Positions 7,366 to 18,787 of a DNA stretch of 47,461 nt are shown in pieces; within the stretch, counting starts at the first letter, position 1, and the number at the start of each line of letters is the position of its first letter. Source of the stretch: Ruminiclostridium sp. (lineage in GTDB: Bacteria > Bacillota > Clostridia > Oscillospirales > Oscillospiraceae); NCBI GenBank assembly GCA_017435425.1, contig JAFSFC010000039.1, forward strand, positions 1 through 47,461, given 5' to 3'. The translations under genes and the position numbers were made by a program. The notes beneath the pieces were generated by a model that was not told the origin of the DNA, ran no database searches, and worked only from the letters and a program-made list of their open reading frames with translations.

Positions 7366-10191
7366 TTATTTCAGCAGTTTTTTCAGATACCGTCCCGTAT
7401 AGGAAGCCTCACACTGAGCGACTTCCTCGGGGGTTCCGGTACAGACGATGTGTCCGCCCCCGGCTCCCCCTTCGGGACCCAGGTCGATGACATGGTCGGC
7501 GGACTTGATCACATCCAGGTTGTGCTCGATGACCACCACAGTGTTGCCCCCTTCCACCAGTCGGTCCAGGACCTGGAGGAGATTCTGGACGTCATAGCTG
7601 TGAAGGCCCGTGGTGGGCTCGTCCAGGATGTAGATGGTCTTGCCGGTGGACCGGCGGGCCAGCTCGGTGGCCAGCTTGACCCGCTGGGCTTCGCCGCCGG
7701 AGAGGGTGGTGGAGGGCTGGCCAATCTTGATGTAGCCCAGGCCCACCGAGGCCAGGGTCTCCAGCTTCCGGTGGAGCTTGGGCAGGTTCTGGAAGAACTC
7801 CACGCCCTCGTCCACCGTCATGTCCAGGACCTCATGGATGTTCTTGCCCTTATACTTCACTTCCAGGGTCTCCCGGTTGTACCGCTTGCCCTTGCAGACC
7901 TCGCAGGGGACGTAGATATCCGGCAGGAAGTGCATTTCGATCTTCAATAAGCCGTCGCCGGAGCAGGACTCACACCGGCCGCCCTTGACGTTGAAGGAGA
8001 AGCGGCCGGGGCCGTAGCCCCGGGACTTGGCGTCGGGGGTGGAGGCAAAAAGTTCCCGGATGTCGTTGAACAGGCCGGTGTAGGTGGCGGGGTTGGACCG
8101 GGGGGTCCGGCCGATGGGGGACTGGTCAATGGCGATGACCTTGTCCAGGAATTCCTCTCCCTCCAGGGCGGCATGCTTACCGGACCGGACCTTCATCCGG
8201 TTCAGGTCGGCCCCTAGGCGTTTGAAGAGGATCTCGTTGACCAGGGAGGACTTGCCGGAACCGGACACGCCGGTGACGCAGGTGAAGGTTCCCAGAGGGA
8301 AGGTCACGTCGATGTCCGCCAGGTTGTTTTCTGCAGCTCCCCGGACCACCAGGCTGTGGCCGTTGCCGGGGCGGCGGGTCTTGGGGATGGGGATGGCCCG
8401 GGCGCCGGACAGGTACTGGCCGGTGATGGAGCTGGGCTGGGCCATCACGTCCTCCACGGTGCCGGCGGCGATGACCTGTCCGCCGTGGACGCCGGCCTTG
8501 GGGCCGATATCAATGAGGTAGTCGGCGGCCCGCATGGTGTCCTCGTCGTGCTCCACCACAATGAGGGTGTTGCCCAGGTCCCGCAGGCGCTTCAGGGTGT
8601 CCAGGAGCATGTCGTTGTCCCGCTGGTGGAGGCCAATGGAGGGTTCGTCCAGGATGTACAGCACCCCCATGAGGGAGGAGCCGATCTGGGTGGCCAGACG
8701 GATGCGCTGGCTCTCGCCGCCGGAGAGGGTACCGGCCTGGCGGTTCAGGGTCAGGTAGGACAGGCCCACGCTCTGGAGGAAGCCCAGCCGGGACTTGACC
8801 TCTTTCAAAATCTGCCGGGCGATCTGGGCCTGGGTCTCGGTGAGGACCAGGTCGTCCACAAAGGACAGGGCGTCGGTGACCGGCTGATGACAGAATTCAT
8901 CGATGTTCAGGCCGCCCACGGTGACCGCCAGGGCCTCCTTTTTCAGGCGGCGTCCCCCGCAGGTGGGGCAGGGGCACTCGCTCATGCATTCCTCCAGCTC
9001 CTTCCGGGAGGCATCCGACTGGGTCTCCATGAAGCGGCGCTCCACGTTGTTCAGGATGCCCTCGAAGGCCTGGCTGAAGGTCCCCTGGCCGTCGGCCCGG
9101 GCATAGGTGAGCTTGAGCTTCTCCCCACGGGTGCCGTGGAGGATCACATCCTTGGCCTCCTTGGGCAGATCCTGGAAGGGGGTGGTGAGCTTGAAGCCGT
9201 ACTTCTTGGCCAGGGCGTCGAAGTACATCCGGGAGATGGAGTCGGACTTCACGTTCTGCCAGCCGGAGACGGCAATGGCACCCTCCAGAATGGACAGGGA
9301 GGGGTTGGGGATCACCAGCTGGGGGTCGGCCTTCATCTGGCTGCCCAGGCCGGTGCAGGTGGGGCAGGCGCCGAAGGGGGAGTTGAAGGAGAACATCCGA
9401 GGGGCCAGCTCCTCGATGGAGATGCCGCAGTCCTCACAGGCGTAGTTCTGGGAGAAGGACAGGTCCTGCTCCTCCCGGACCAGGTTCACCAGGATGAGGC
9501 CCCCGGTGAGGGAGACTGCCGTCTCCACCGAGTCGGTGAGGCGGCGGGTGATGTCCGGGCGGATGACCAGGCGGTCCACCACGATCTCGATGTTGTGTTT
9601 CTTGTTCTTCTCCAGGGTGATCTCCTCGGTGAGCTCATAGGGCAGGCCGTCCACCCGGCAGCGGACGTAGCCCGACTTCCGGGCGCTCTCCAGGACCTTG
9701 GCGTGCTCGCCCTTCTTGCCCCGGATAACCGGGGCCATCACCTGGATACGGGTCCCTTCCGGCAGAGCCATGATCTGGTCGATGATCTGGTCGATGGACT
9801 GCTGGCGGATCTCCTTGCCGCACTTGGGGCAGTGGGGGGTGCCGATTCGGGCCCAGAGGAGACGGAGGTAGTCGTAGATCTCCGTGACGGTACCCACGGT
9901 GGAACGGGGGTTCTTGCTGGTGGTCTTCTGGTCGATGGAGATGGCCGGGGAGAGGCCGTCGATGTAGTCTACATCGGGCTTTTCCATCTGGCCCAAAAAC
10001 ATCCGGGCATAGGAGGACAGGGACTCCACATACCGCCGCTGGCCCTCGGCATAGATGGTGTCGAAGGCCAGGGAGGATTTGCCCGACCCGGACAGGCCCG
10101 TGATGACCACCAGCTTGTCCCGGGGGATGGAGATGTCGATATTTTTTAAGTTGTGGGCGCGTGCGCCTTTTACGTAGATATGAGAATGCAT
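7366..10191 (-). CDS. uvrA: UvrA, excinuclease ABC subunit A
   Basis: The 941-residue damage-recognition ATPase of nucleotide excision repair. It is a dimer that loads UvrB onto damaged DNA. Seen: first Walker [17 protein letters not shown] near residue 30; zinc modules CPKCG, CEDCG/CPTC and CPTCGGRRL; two ABC signature LSGGE motifs ([13 protein letters not shown] and [13 protein letters not shown]); a second Walker [14 protein letters not shown] near residue 640; and two ILDEPS/ILDEPT Walker B motifs. The length is normal. The start ATG at 10191 has AGGAGA upstream. It is a single gene with REP-like hairpins on both sides. uvrB lies 1.7 kb upstream on the same strand. Confidence 0.98.
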   Translation of the reverse strand: MHSHIYVKGARAHNLKNIDISIPRDKLVVITGLSGSGKSSLAFDTIYAEGQRRYVESLSSYARMFLGQMEKPDVDYIDGLSPAISIDQKTTSKNPRSTVGTVTEIYDYLRLLWARIGTPHCPKCGKEIRQQSIDQIIDQIMALPEGTRIQVMAPVIRGKKGEHAKVLESARKSGYVRCRVDGLPYELTEEITLEKNKKHNIEIVVDRLVIRPDITRRLTDSVETAVSLTGGLILVNLVREEQDLSFSQNYACEDCGISIEELAPRMFSFNSPFGACPTCTGLGSQMKADPQLVIPNPSLSILEGAIAVSGWQNVKSDSISRMYFDALAKKYGFKLTTPFQDLPKEAKDVILHGTRGEKLKLTYARADGQGTFSQAFEGILNNVERRFMETQSDASRKELEECMSECPCPTCGGRRLKKEALAVTVGGLNIDEFCHQPVTDALSFVDDLVLTETQAQIARQILKEVKSRLGFLQSVGLSYLTLNRQAGTLSGGESQRIRLATQIGSSLMGVLYILDEPSIGLHQRDNDMLLDTLKRLRDLGNTLIVVEHDEDTMRAADYLIDIGPKAGVHGGQVIAAGTVEDVMAQPSSITGQYLSGARAIPIPKTRRPGNGHSLVVRGAAENNLADIDVTFPLGTFTCVTGVSGSGKSSLVNEILFKRLGADLNRMKVRSGKHAALEGEEFLDKVIAIDQSPIGRTPRSNPATYTGLFNDIRELFASTPDAKSRGYGPGRFSFNVKGGRCESCSGDGLLKIEMHFLPDIYVPCEVCKGKRYNRETLEVKYKGKNIHEVLDMTVDEGVEFFQNLPKLHRKLETLASVGLGYIKIGQPSTTLSGGEAQRVKLATELARRSTGKTIYILDEPTTGLHSYDVQNLLQVLDRLVEGGNTVVVIEHNLDVIKSADHVIDLGPEGGAGGGHIVCTGTPEEVAQCEASYTGRYLKKLLK

Positions 10192-10238
10192 AGGGTCTCC
10201 TGACTTTTGGGATGGGGCTGAAGGAGCGGTGCGGATTT

Positions 10239-10266
10239 GTAGGGGCCGATGCCCACATCGGCCCGT
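10239..10266 (+). repeat. REP-like hairpin, copy 3
   Basis: GTAGGGGCCGATG...CATCGGCCC, just upstream of uvrA. Same family as 7267-7294 and 7311-7338. Confidence 0.7.
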
Positions 10267-10278
10267 TCATTTAGAGGG

Positions 10279-10770
10279 TCACTCCACCACCAGATCGGCC
10301 GTCTGTCCGCCCACCAGGGCCATCAGGTCATCGGGCCTGACCTCCACCTGGTGGCCCACCTTGCCGGCGGAGCACACCATGGTGTCCACCAGGATGACCT
10401 CCTCGGCGAAGTAGGTGGGGAAGGACTTGGCCATGCCCACCGGGGAGCAGCCCCCGTGGACATAGCCCGTCAGGGGCAGGAGCTTTTTCTGGGGGAGCAT
10501 GGCGATGGACTTCACCCCGGCGGCCCGGGCGGCCTTTTTCAGGTCCAGGGTGGCGGCCACGGGGATGACAAAAACGAAGTGCTCCCCCTTGGGACCCTCG
10601 GCCACCAGGGTCTTAAAGACCTGGTCCGGGTCCTTGCCCAGAAGGCGTGCGGCGGTGACCCCGTCGGGGACCTCCCCCTTGGGCAGGTCCAGCGCATAGT
10701 GGGTGCAGGGGATGCCCGCCCCTTCCAGCAGGCGGATCACGTTGGTTTTTTCTTCTTTGGGTTTTGCCAT
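10279..10770 (-). CDS. ybaK: YbaK-type Cys-tRNA(Pro)/aminoacyl-tRNA deacylase
   Basis: A 163-residue single-domain trans-editing enzyme that removes wrongly attached amino acids, typically Cys from tRNA-Pro. Seen: a KTNVIRLLEGAGI start, GKDPDQVFKTLV, the FVFVIPVAATLDLKKAAR segment with the catalytic-lysine region, and LTGYVHGGCSPVGM, the signature loop of the YbaK/EbsC group. It begins 4 bases after the DMT transporter, whose stop codon overlaps this gene's GAGGTGA ribosome site, so the two are co-transcribed. This is one of three YbaK-fold genes in the window (also 23069 and 41535). Exact substrate is inferred from similarity. Confidence 0.9.
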   Translation of the reverse strand: MAKPKEEKTNVIRLLEGAGIPCTHYALDLPKGEVPDGVTAARLLGKDPDQVFKTLVAEGPKGEHFVFVIPVAATLDLKKAARAAGVKSIAMLPQKKLLPLTGYVHGGCSPVGMAKSFPTYFAEEVILVDTMVCSAGKVGHQVEVRPDDLMALVGGQTADLVVE

Positions 10771-10774
10771 GGGA

Positions 10775-11674
10775 TCACCTCAGGATGTAGACGGAAATGA
10801 GGATACAGGCCAGACCCAGGATGACACCTATGGTCATGGGCTCGCCGAAGGCCAGGATGCCCAGGATGGAAGCCGCCACCGGTTCCACGCTGGCCAGGAT
10901 GGAGGCCTTGCCGCCGTCCCCCAGGGCATTGAGGCCCTTGGTGTAGAACATGTAGGGCAGGACGGTGGAGAAGAACATCAGGCACAGGGACAGGAAGATG
11001 CCCCGGCCGGAGGAGGTCACCATGGCCAGCTCCTGGGCGTCAAAGAAGAAGAGGGAGCCCACACCGGCTGTGACGAAGGAGTAGAAGGTGACGGTGAGGG
11101 GCTGGTAGTGCTTCAGGGCGAAGTGGCCGAAGATGGTGTACAGGGAGTAGACGAAGGCGCTGCCCAGACCATAGAACAGGCCCTTGGGGGAGATGGACAG
11201 ACCGCCGCTCCAGATGCCGCTGACAAAGGTGCAGCCCAGGAAGGCGATGATGAGGGCGGCCAGCTTCTGCTTGGTGATCTTGTCCTTAAAGAGGATGGCA
11301 GACAGGATGACCACGAAGGCGGGGGCGGTGTAGAGCAGAATGGCGGCCACCGCCAGGGAGTTGGTCTGCTGGCTCTGGAAGTAGAAGAGGGTCATGAGCA
11401 TGACGCTTCCGACGCCCGTGCCCACAAAGTAAGGCAGGTGGCGGAGTTTTATCGGGAAAATGCTCCGGTCGACCACCAGGAAGATGAGGCCCATCAGGAT
11501 ACAGGCCCCCAGGTTGCGGATGATCATGACCGAGGTGGCCCCCAGACCCAGGTCGGCGATGCCCCGGTTGAAGAGACCCATGCAGCCCCAAAGGATGCCG
11601 GCGGTCATAATGGAGCCCATGGCCAGATAGTTGGTCTTCTTCGGGGCGTTGGAGTCTGTGGTGTGTTTGCGCAT
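10775..11674 (-). CDS. EamA/DMT family transporter
   Basis: A 299-residue drug/metabolite transporter-type permease with about ten membrane helices in two EamA repeats (roughly residues 15-140 and 155-295). Seen: ILWGCMGLFNRG early in repeat 1, FLGCTFVSG at the end of repeat 1, GLGSAFVYSLYTIFG opening repeat 2 and VEPVAASILGILAFGE near the end, the usual EamA signature. I set the start at 11674 (ATG with AAGAAGGT upstream) instead of 11752. The substrate is unknown; relatives move amino acids or metabolites. It lies between uvrB and ybaK, 28 bases from a leftover uvrB 3' end. Confidence 0.9.
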   Translation of the reverse strand: MRKHTTDSNAPKKTNYLAMGSIMTAGILWGCMGLFNRGIADLGLGATSVMIIRNLGACILMGLIFLVVDRSIFPIKLRHLPYFVGTGVGSVMLMTLFYFQSQQTNSLAVAAILLYTAPAFVVILSAILFKDKITKQKLAALIIAFLGCTFVSGIWSGGLSISPKGLFYGLGSAFVYSLYTIFGHFALKHYQPLTVTFYSFVTAGVGSLFFFDAQELAMVTSSGRGIFLSLCLMFFSTVLPYMFYTKGLNALGDGGKASILASVEPVAASILGILAFGEPMTIGVILGLACILISVYILR

Positions 11675-11702
11675 GAGATTACCTTCTTTGCGATAAAATG
11701 GT

Positions 11703-11744
11703 TCAGTCTTTGGTCTCCTTGCCGCGCAGTTCGATAATTTGCTC
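11703..11744 (-). pseudogene. Remnant of a second uvrB 3' end
   Basis: Encodes EQIIELRGKETKD and a TGA stop, against [13 protein letters not shown] and TAA at the end of the intact uvrB. 34 of 42 bases agree and most changes are silent or conservative, so it probably came from a diverged uvrB. About 125 bases of palindromes separate it from the real uvrB end. Confidence 0.75.
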
Positions 11745-11746
11745 TT

Positions 11747-11858
11747 CCCCACAAAGCAGGCTTTGTGGGGGCCCCGATTTCACTTGATTTGGGGCAAGTG
11801 AATTGCCCCAAACCCAAGCTTTTGCAGAGCAAAAGGCTTGGACGCCGGACTCCCGGCG
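11747..11858. repeat. Cluster of four palindromes after uvrB
   Basis: Stems at 11747-11757/11760-11770 (11 bp), 11791-11797/11803-11809, 11819-11825/11829-11835 (extended by CCAAG/CTTGG) and 11843-11848/11853-11858. They stand in a row between two copies of the uvrB 3' end. They could end transcription, stabilise mRNA 3' ends, or be an inserted repeat element. Confidence 0.7.
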
Positions 11859-11869
11859 CAAAGACTTGC

Positions 11870-13843
<1,974 letters not shown>

Positions 13844-13857
13844 AGGGGATCTCCTTG

Positions 13858-14445
13858 TCAGACGTTGGACAGGATGTTTCGAAGATTGGGCTTCTTGACA
13901 GGGAAGTCCAGGATAAACAGGAAGGCCACTGCCAGCATGAGGGGGTGGAGGAGGGCCACGAAAAGGTGTTCCGGCAGCACATGCTGCAGCAGGCAGAAGA
14001 GGGGCAGGATGATGGAGATGGCGGTCACCGGCAGGCCGTGGTAATACTTGTTGGCCCCGCCCTCGGTCTGCTGGCGCTGGGCCTCCAGCACGTTGAAGTA
14101 GGCCAGGCGGATGACAGCGCACAGGCAGTAGAAGAAGAGGATCAGGCGGCCGGCCAGACCGTCCACGCCCACAAAGAAGCAGAACACAGCAGGGGCCATG
14201 CCGAAGCTGATCAGGTCGCACAGGGAGTCGATCTGGATGCCGAAGGCCTTGCCCTCTTCGGTGCGGTCCTTCTTGCTCCGGGCCACGGCGCCGTCGAAGG
14301 CATCGCACAGGCCGGAGAGCATCAGGAAGAGGATGGCATAGAAAAAGTACCCCTGAGAGGCGTAGAACATACTGCTCACGGCGGCCAGGAGGCTGACGTA
14401 GGTCAGGATGACCGTGTAATCGTAAAAACCAATGAAACGTGACAT
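13858..14445 (-). CDS. pssA: CDP-diacylglycerol-serine O-phosphatidyltransferase
   Basis: A 195-residue membrane enzyme making phosphatidylserine, the precursor of phosphatidylethanolamine. Seen: about six hydrophobic segments and the CDP-alcohol phosphotransferase motif split as [10 protein letters not shown], then [15 protein letters not shown] (residues about 45-80), with the extra spacing seen in clostridial PssA. The start at 14445 has AAGGAG upstream. It follows the DUF368 gene by 3 bases and precedes uvrB, placing it in the radC-popT-pssA-uvrB operon. psd is not in the window. A phosphatidylglycerophosphate synthase is less likely given the motif spacing. Confidence 0.9.
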   Translation of the reverse strand: MSRFIGFYDYTVILTYVSLLAAVSSMFYASQGYFFYAILFLMLSGLCDAFDGAVARSKKDRTEEGKAFGIQIDSLCDLISFGMAPAVFCFFVGVDGLAGRLILFFYCLCAVIRLAYFNVLEAQRQQTEGGANKYYHGLPVTAISIILPLFCLLQHVLPEHLFVALLHPLMLAVAFLFILDFPVKKPNLRNILSNV

Positions 14446-14448
14446 GCG

Positions 14449-15300
14449 TTACTCCTTTTTTGTTTCGGGGGGTGATTTGGACAGGCGAGCCCGGATGCGG
14501 GCGTTGTGGGCGTGGAAATCTCCCAGATAGAAGGAGAGGGCAAAGCCCAGAACCATGAGGATAACGGACAGGAGGGAGGCCGGATCGGGTCCCAGCACAC
14601 AGCTCTCATTGAGCATGTTGGGGATCATGGACAGAAACAGGCCGAAGACCACGGAAAAGGTGGCTGTGTAGAACCGGCGGAAGAGGGCGGTCATGAGGGC
14701 CGAGATGGCGATGCCTCCGGCGGCCACCCCGATGACCATGGGGGCCAGAATGGAGATGTCAAAATTTGCCAACGAATGGACGTAACATTCATAATACCCC
14801 AGGGTGGACAGGACCACAGCCGGGTCCAGACCGGGGACGATGGCAGTGGCCACCACCGCCACCCCCAGGAAGATGCACTGGGGCAGGTTGGGGTCGGTGA
14901 CCAGAGGGAAGAGGGTGGGGTGGGCGTTGAACATCCATATCCCCAGCAGAATGGTGCCCAGGATGACCAGCCAGTACCCCCGGGAGAAGCCCTCCTTTTT
15001 GACCTCCCGGTAGAAGAGGGGGATGGTGCCCAAGATGAGCCCCAGGAAGCAGAAGCGTGTGGGCATTTCGTACTGGGTCAGGCAGAAGTCGATGACCTTG
15101 CTGAAAAGAAGGACGCCGGTGACCATGCCCAGGACGATGGGCAGCAGGAAGCGGATGTTTTGTTTGAACCGGGTCAGGAGGGTGCCCAGAGCTTCCAGGG
15201 TCTGGTGGTACAGACCCAGCAGGATGAGCAGGACACTGCCGCTCAGCCCCGGTGACACGCCGCCGATGCCGGCTACGATGCCTTTGAGAAAGTTTACCAT
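14449..15300 (-). CDS. popT: DUF368 polyprenyl-phosphate transporter (PopT-like)
   Basis: A 283-residue polytopic protein of the DUF368 family. Members such as Staphylococcus PopT return undecaprenyl phosphate across the membrane for envelope polymer synthesis. Seen: the typical start [22 protein letters not shown], the internally repeated [18 protein letters not shown] motif, and about eight membrane helices with a basic C-terminal tail. The length is normal. It lies 15 bases after the radC stop and just before pssA, so envelope-lipid genes are grouped. The DedA-type UptA alternative is excluded by sequence. Substrate assignment rests on the family. Confidence 0.87.
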   Translation of the reverse strand: MVNFLKGIVAGIGGVSPGLSGSVLLILLGLYHQTLEALGTLLTRFKQNIRFLLPIVLGMVTGVLLFSKVIDFCLTQYEMPTRFCFLGLILGTIPLFYREVKKEGFSRGYWLVILGTILLGIWMFNAHPTLFPLVTDPNLPQCIFLGVAVVATAIVPGLDPAVVLSTLGYYECYVHSLANFDISILAPMVIGVAAGGIAISALMTALFRRFYTATFSVVFGLFLSMIPNMLNESCVLGPDPASLLSVILMVLGFALSFYLGDFHAHNARIRARLSKSPPETKKE

Positions 15301-15315
15301 GGAGATTGCCTCGGT

Positions 15316-15999
15316 TTAATAGAATGCCAGGAAGTAACCGCTGTCCCGAAGGGAGACCATGTCGTCATCGGCCAGGATCACGTGGTCGTAGAGGGTGATA
15401 TCCAGCTTGCGCAGGACCTCGTGGACATAGCGGGTGGTGGAGATATCTTCGTCAGAGGGGGAGGCCAGGCCGCTGGGGTGGTTGTGGGCCAGGACCACAG
15501 CGGTGGCGTTGAGGGCCAGGGCGGCAGCGGCGATCTGCCGAACCCCGATGTCGGTCCCCAGAGGGGTGCCCTCACTGAGCTTGCGCACACCCAGTAGCTT
15601 GAGCTTGCTGTCGAAGCAGGCCAGGAAGGACATTTCGTTCCTGGCCCCAAAGAAGCAGGGGGAAAAGATCTCATAGAGGTCCCGGGCGGACCGGACAATG
15701 GTGTCCGGGTCGGTTCGGGAGGCCAGGTACTTGGCGGCCAGGGCGGGGACCAGTTTCAGGAGAACGGCGGTGTTTTCCCCCACCCCGGGGACGGTGAGCA
15801 GCTGCTCCGGCTCTGCATCCAGCACCCCGGCCAGGGTGCCGAAGGTGTCCAGCAGGGCGTGGGCGGTGGGGTTCACATCACCCTGGAGGCGGGAGTAGAA
15901 CAGCAAAAGTTCCAGGGCCCGGACTTCGGAAAAGGCAGACAGGCCGCCCTGTAAAAATTCCTGTTTCATGCGGCCCCGATGACCGTCATGGGTTCCCAT
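15316..15999 (-). CDS. radC: RadC-family JAB/MPN-domain protein
   Basis: A 227-residue RadC/YeeS-type protein. Seen: a helix-hairpin-helix-like region (LLTVPGVGENTAVLLK, about residues 68-85) followed by a JAMM metal-site motif LAHNHPSGLASPSDEDIS near residue 173, with His, His and Asp ligands present. Despite its name the family's role in DNA repair is unproven; in Bacillus it is competence-induced. I set the start at the second ATG (15999) because the AAAGGAG site is only 1-2 bases from the ATG at 16005. It is the first gene of the popT-pssA-uvrB run. Confidence 0.92.
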   Translation of the reverse strand: MGTHDGHRGRMKQEFLQGGLSAFSEVRALELLLFYSRLQGDVNPTAHALLDTFGTLAGVLDAEPEQLLTVPGVGENTAVLLKLVPALAAKYLASRTDPDTIVRSARDLYEIFSPCFFGARNEMSFLACFDSKLKLLGVRKLSEGTPLGTDIGVRQIAAAALALNATAVVLAHNHPSGLASPSDEDISTTRYVHEVLRKLDITLYDHVILADDDMVSLRDSGYFLAFY

Positions 16000-16033
16000 A
16001 ACCATTCTCCTTTCACAGATATCTTATCCTATC

Positions 16034-16062
16034 ATCATACCGCTTTTTTTGTCCTTCCACAA
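16034..16062 (-). promoter_or_regulatory. Likely radC operon promoter
   Basis: On minus: TTGTGG (16057-16062), 17-bp spacer, TATGAT (16034-16039), about 35 bases upstream of the radC start. Confidence 0.55.
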
Positions 16063-16104
16063 GTACAAGTTAAGGGACAAAGGGACAAAATCGGGAGAAA
16101 GCCG

Positions 16105-16133
16105 CTGACAAATTTTGAAATCTGTGGTACAAT
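16105..16133 (+). promoter_or_regulatory. Sigma-A promoter of trmB
   Basis: CTGACA (16105-16110), 17-bp spacer, TACAAT (16128-16133). trmB begins at 16192. Confidence 0.75.
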
Positions 16134-16191
16134 ACCTCCAATGACTTTTGATACGTCCGGGAAACCGTGAACCATAGGAGGAACCACCGCT

Positions 16192-16890
16192 ATGCGCATG
16201 AGAAGAAAGAAGAATTTAGGCCCCCGCATGGAAAGCTGCGCCGCCTGGCAGATCAAAGACCCCAAGGCCCTCCGGGGCAACTGGCGGTCCCTGATGCCCG
16301 AGGCCAGGGAGCTCCGCCTGGAGCTGGGCTGCGGCAAGGGCCGCTTCACCTGCCAGACTGCCGCCAAGAATCCCGACATCCTTTTCGTGGCCGTGGAGCG
16401 GGTCCCCGATGCTATGGTCATGGCTATGGAGAAGGCAAAGGATATGGGCCTGACCAACGTGTTCTACATCGATGCCGACGCTGCCCTCCTGCCCGAGTTC
16501 TTTGCCCCTGAGGAAGTGGACCTGATCTACGTGAACTTCTGCGATCCCTGGCCCCCCAAGCGCCACGCCAAGCGCCGCCTGACCCACCGGAACTTCTTAA
16601 AGCTCTACCGGGAGGTCCTGAAGGAGAAGGGCCAGATCCACTTCAAGACCGACAATTCTCCCCTCTTCGAGTTCTCCGTTCTGGAGTTCCCCGCCGCCGG
16701 CTACGACCTGGAGGAGGTCACCCGTGACCTCCACGCCAACGGCATCTGCGGCATCATGACCGACTATGAGGAGAAGTTCCACAACCTGGGCACCAAGATC
16801 AACCGGTGCGTGGGCATCAAGGGGGAGCTGCCTCCCGAGCCCGAACAGCCCGAGGAAGAGGAGACCCCCGCAGAGGAAACCGAAGCCTGA
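16192..16890 (+). CDS. trmB: TrmB, tRNA (guanine-N7-)-methyltransferase
   Basis: A 232-residue SAM-dependent enzyme forming m7G46 in the tRNA variable loop. Seen: SAM motif I LELGCGKGRF near residue 45, FVAVERVPDAM (acidic ribose ligand), IDADAALLPEFF, and the family's catalytic signature YVNFCDPWPPKRHAKRRL followed by IHFKTDN. The C-terminal 20 residues are a Glu/Pro-rich tail not usual in the family. The TAGGAGGA ribosome site precedes the ATG at 16192. It is a single gene with its own promoter and a two-way terminator. Confidence 0.96.
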   Translation: MRMRRKKNLGPRMESCAAWQIKDPKALRGNWRSLMPEARELRLELGCGKGRFTCQTAAKNPDILFVAVERVPDAMVMAMEKAKDMGLTNVFYIDADAALLPEFFAPEEVDLIYVNFCDPWPPKRHAKRRLTHRNFLKLYREVLKEKGQIHFKTDNSPLFEFSVLEFPAAGYDLEEVTRDLHANGICGIMTDYEEKFHNLGTKINRCVGIKGELPPEPEQPEEEETPAEETEA

Positions 16891-16895
16891 GCATA

Positions 16896-16930
16896 AAAAA
16901 TCGGCACTTCGATTTGAAGTGCCGATTTTT
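16896..16930. terminator. Two-way terminator after trmB
   Basis: A 15-bp perfect stem (16896-16910 with 16916-16930) with flanking A and T runs. It ends trmB on plus and the TPM-like gene on minus. Confidence 0.92.
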
Positions 16931-16935
16931 GTTTC

Positions 16936-17991
16936 TCAATGTCTCTGGAACAGGGTATGGATGGAGCTTTGGAGCAGGTCGGCCAGGGTTCGGAAAAGAT
17001 CCCAGACCTGGGCGGGCAGGCTGCGGGGCTCGGGGGTGTCTCCATCGGGGGCGGCGGTGTCCGGGTCGGGCTCCTCCTCCTGCCGACAGGTGCTCTCCCC
17101 GGGGGGATCGAAGTCGTCTTCGTCGTTGTCCTCTTCCTCGTCCTCATCCTCGGCCATGGCTTCTTCTAGCCGATCCTCGTACCAATTGGAGCCGGGGCGG
17201 TGCCAGAAGAGGAAGGGGTGGAACCGGAGTTCGGGGGCATCTTCCGTGGCTTTTTTGGCATAGAACTGGTCAAACCGGATCCGGTCTATGATGTTCAGGG
17301 CGATAAGGGCCAGAGCGATCCACCAGAGGTTGGCCAGAAGGGTGAAGAGGATTCCTGACAGGAGGGAACCCAGGGTGATGGACTGGATCTTGGTTGCCGA
17401 GGGAAGGAAACCGGTGGTGCCCTTCTCCAGGGGCGGGATGTTCTCCTCATACCAGTCGTCCAGGGCTTCGAAGAGGGCCCGGATGGCCTGGTCGGTGTTC
17501 TCCTCCTCCCAGAAGGCGTTGTTCAGATGCTTCCGGAAGAGGTTGGGCAGGTCTGCGCTGCCCTCTACGTAGGTCACCAGGTCAGCACCATAGGTGACGT
17601 ACCAGCTTTCCGAGCTGGAGTCCAGGAAGAGGAGCATGTCCCGTCGGTCCAGACCGATGTCCAGGGCGGTCTCCTCGGCATAGCTCTGGATATCCCGGCC
17701 GTTCAGATAGGAGACCGTCTTGACGGCCACCAGACTGCCGTAGGTGTTGTCCAGGGTCAGGTTTTCCCGGGCTATGGCATCGATGGCGTCGGCGGAGAAG
17801 AGCCGGGCGCCGTCGGAGATCCACCCCAGGTAGTAGTTCAGATTGCTTTCGCCGGAGCTGCGGTCAGGCTGATAGTGGGTGCCGGACAGGGGGTCCTGGT
17901 CGTTGACCCGGGTGTACCCCCACACGCAGCACAGGGCCACCACCAGGATGGCGATGCACACAGCGACGGATGTTTTCTTCAAAAAGTTCAT
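16936..17991 (-). CDS. TPM-like membrane protein with acidic C-terminus
   Basis: A 351-residue protein. An N-terminal membrane segment (about residues 6-26) leads to an extracytoplasmic TPM/MOLO-1-like domain (about 50-185) with FSADAIDAIARENLTLDNTYGS-type sequence and DMLLFLDSSSESWYVTYGADL. A long membrane segment (about 205-235) follows, then a cytoplasmic region with an acidic run (EAMAEDEDEEEDNDEDDFD, about 280-298). The TPM match is by pattern only. The start at 17991 has GGAGGT 5 bases upstream, favoured over an ATG 12 bases earlier. It follows an acidic small membrane protein by 36 bases and is likely co-transcribed with it. Function unknown. Confidence 0.7.
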   Translation of the reverse strand: MNFLKKTSVAVCIAILVVALCCVWGYTRVNDQDPLSGTHYQPDRSSGESNLNYYLGWISDGARLFSADAIDAIARENLTLDNTYGSLVAVKTVSYLNGRDIQSYAEETALDIGLDRRDMLLFLDSSSESWYVTYGADLVTYVEGSADLPNLFRKHLNNAFWEEENTDQAIRALFEALDDWYEENIPPLEKGTTGFLPSATKIQSITLGSLLSGILFTLLANLWWIALALIALNIIDRIRFDQFYAKKATEDAPELRFHPFLFWHRPGSNWYEDRLEEAMAEDEDEEEDNDEDDFDPPGESTCRQEEEPDPDTAAPDGDTPEPRSLPAQVWDLFRTLADLLQSSIHTLFQRH

Positions 17992-18027
17992 AGAAACCTC
18001 CATGGGCCCTGGGGCCCGGGGTCAGAG

Positions 18028-18378
18028 TCAGGGTTCGACGTCAGGGGCGGGGGTGTCCTCCACCGGTTCAGCTTCGGGCAGGTCCTCCTGGGTGGGCGGG
18101 GTATCTTCCGCCTCATCTGCAGGGGGCTCTTCCGGGGGATCCTCAGCGGGAGCCTCCTCAACGGATTCTTCGGTGGGAGCTTCCTCCGGTTCCGGCTCGG
18201 TCAGTTCGTATTCCACGGTGGGCCAGATGCCCTTGGCCACTACAAAGGCCAGAGCCGACAGGAGGATGACCGACACATAGTCAGACACCCGGTACAGGGG
18301 ATGCACCAGGGTAAAGATCACCCAGACCAGGGCAATGGCGTAAATGGGGGCGACAGAGCGCTTTTTGAATTTCGCCAT
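18028..18378 (-). CDS. Small membrane protein with Glu/Pro-rich tail
   Basis: A 116-residue protein of unknown function. A basic start (MAKFKKRS) is followed by two hydrophobic segments (about residues 9-27 and 31-50). The rest is a low-complexity tail rich in Glu, Pro and Ala (for example EEPPADEAEDTPP). The start at 18378 lies 11 bases after AAAGGA. It is the first gene after the promoter at 18437-18465 and precedes the TPM-like gene, which also carries an acidic cytoplasmic stretch, so the two may act together. No family was recognised. Confidence 0.7.
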   Translation of the reverse strand: MAKFKKRSVAPIYAIALVWVIFTLVHPLYRVSDYVSVILLSALAFVVAKGIWPTVEYELTEPEPEEAPTEESVEEAPAEDPPEEPPADEAEDTPPTQEDLPEAEPVEDTPAPDVEP

Positions 18379-18787
18379 AGGGCACGCAGTCCTTTCCAAA
18401 ATCATGCAAAGATACACAATACTTATACAGTATATCATTTTACCGTTGGAAACATGCCCTGTCAAGGTCTGCTTGCCATTGACAGGGAGGAAAAAGACAG
18501 ATAAAATAGGAATACCACCGAGTTTTGTCCCCTTTTGGGCGGGGCTGCCCTGTTTCAGGCAGACCCCGGCCAAAAGTCTATCTCCATGCGGCGGGCCCAC
18601 CGGGCCGTCGCCGAGGGGGCCGATCCGGGGAGAGGGGAGACCCTCAGCGGTCCCGGGGCTCCTGGGCGGGGAAGTGCCCCCGCCGCCGCTTGGAGTATCC
18701 TATGTTTGAGGCCCCTGATCTGTGTCAGGTTTCCCGGCAGGTTTCGTCAGAGCCGCCGGCTGATTTCGTGGAAAGGAATGATTGTTC
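18379..18787. other. Intergenic region with GC-rich hairpins before rpe
   Basis: 409 bases with no convincing gene. 18437-18465 holds the minus-strand promoter. 18541-18567 forms a hairpin (CTGCC/GGCAG inside GGGG/CCCC). About 18588-18686 can fold into a long GC-rich stem (GCGGCGGG with CCCGCCGC) that includes a GGCGGGG/CCCCGCC hairpin. It does not match SRP, RNase P, 6S or T-box landmarks that I could recognise. It may be the rpe leader or a structured RNA. Confidence 0.5.
18437..18465 (-). promoter_or_regulatory. Sigma-A promoter with flanking inverted repeat
   Basis: On minus: TTGACA (18460-18465), 17-bp spacer, TAAAAT (18437-18442). The -35 box is part of a 9-bp inverted repeat (18457-18465 with 18479-18487, CCCTGTCAA), a possible operator. 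It drives the gene at 18378. Confidence 0.75.
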
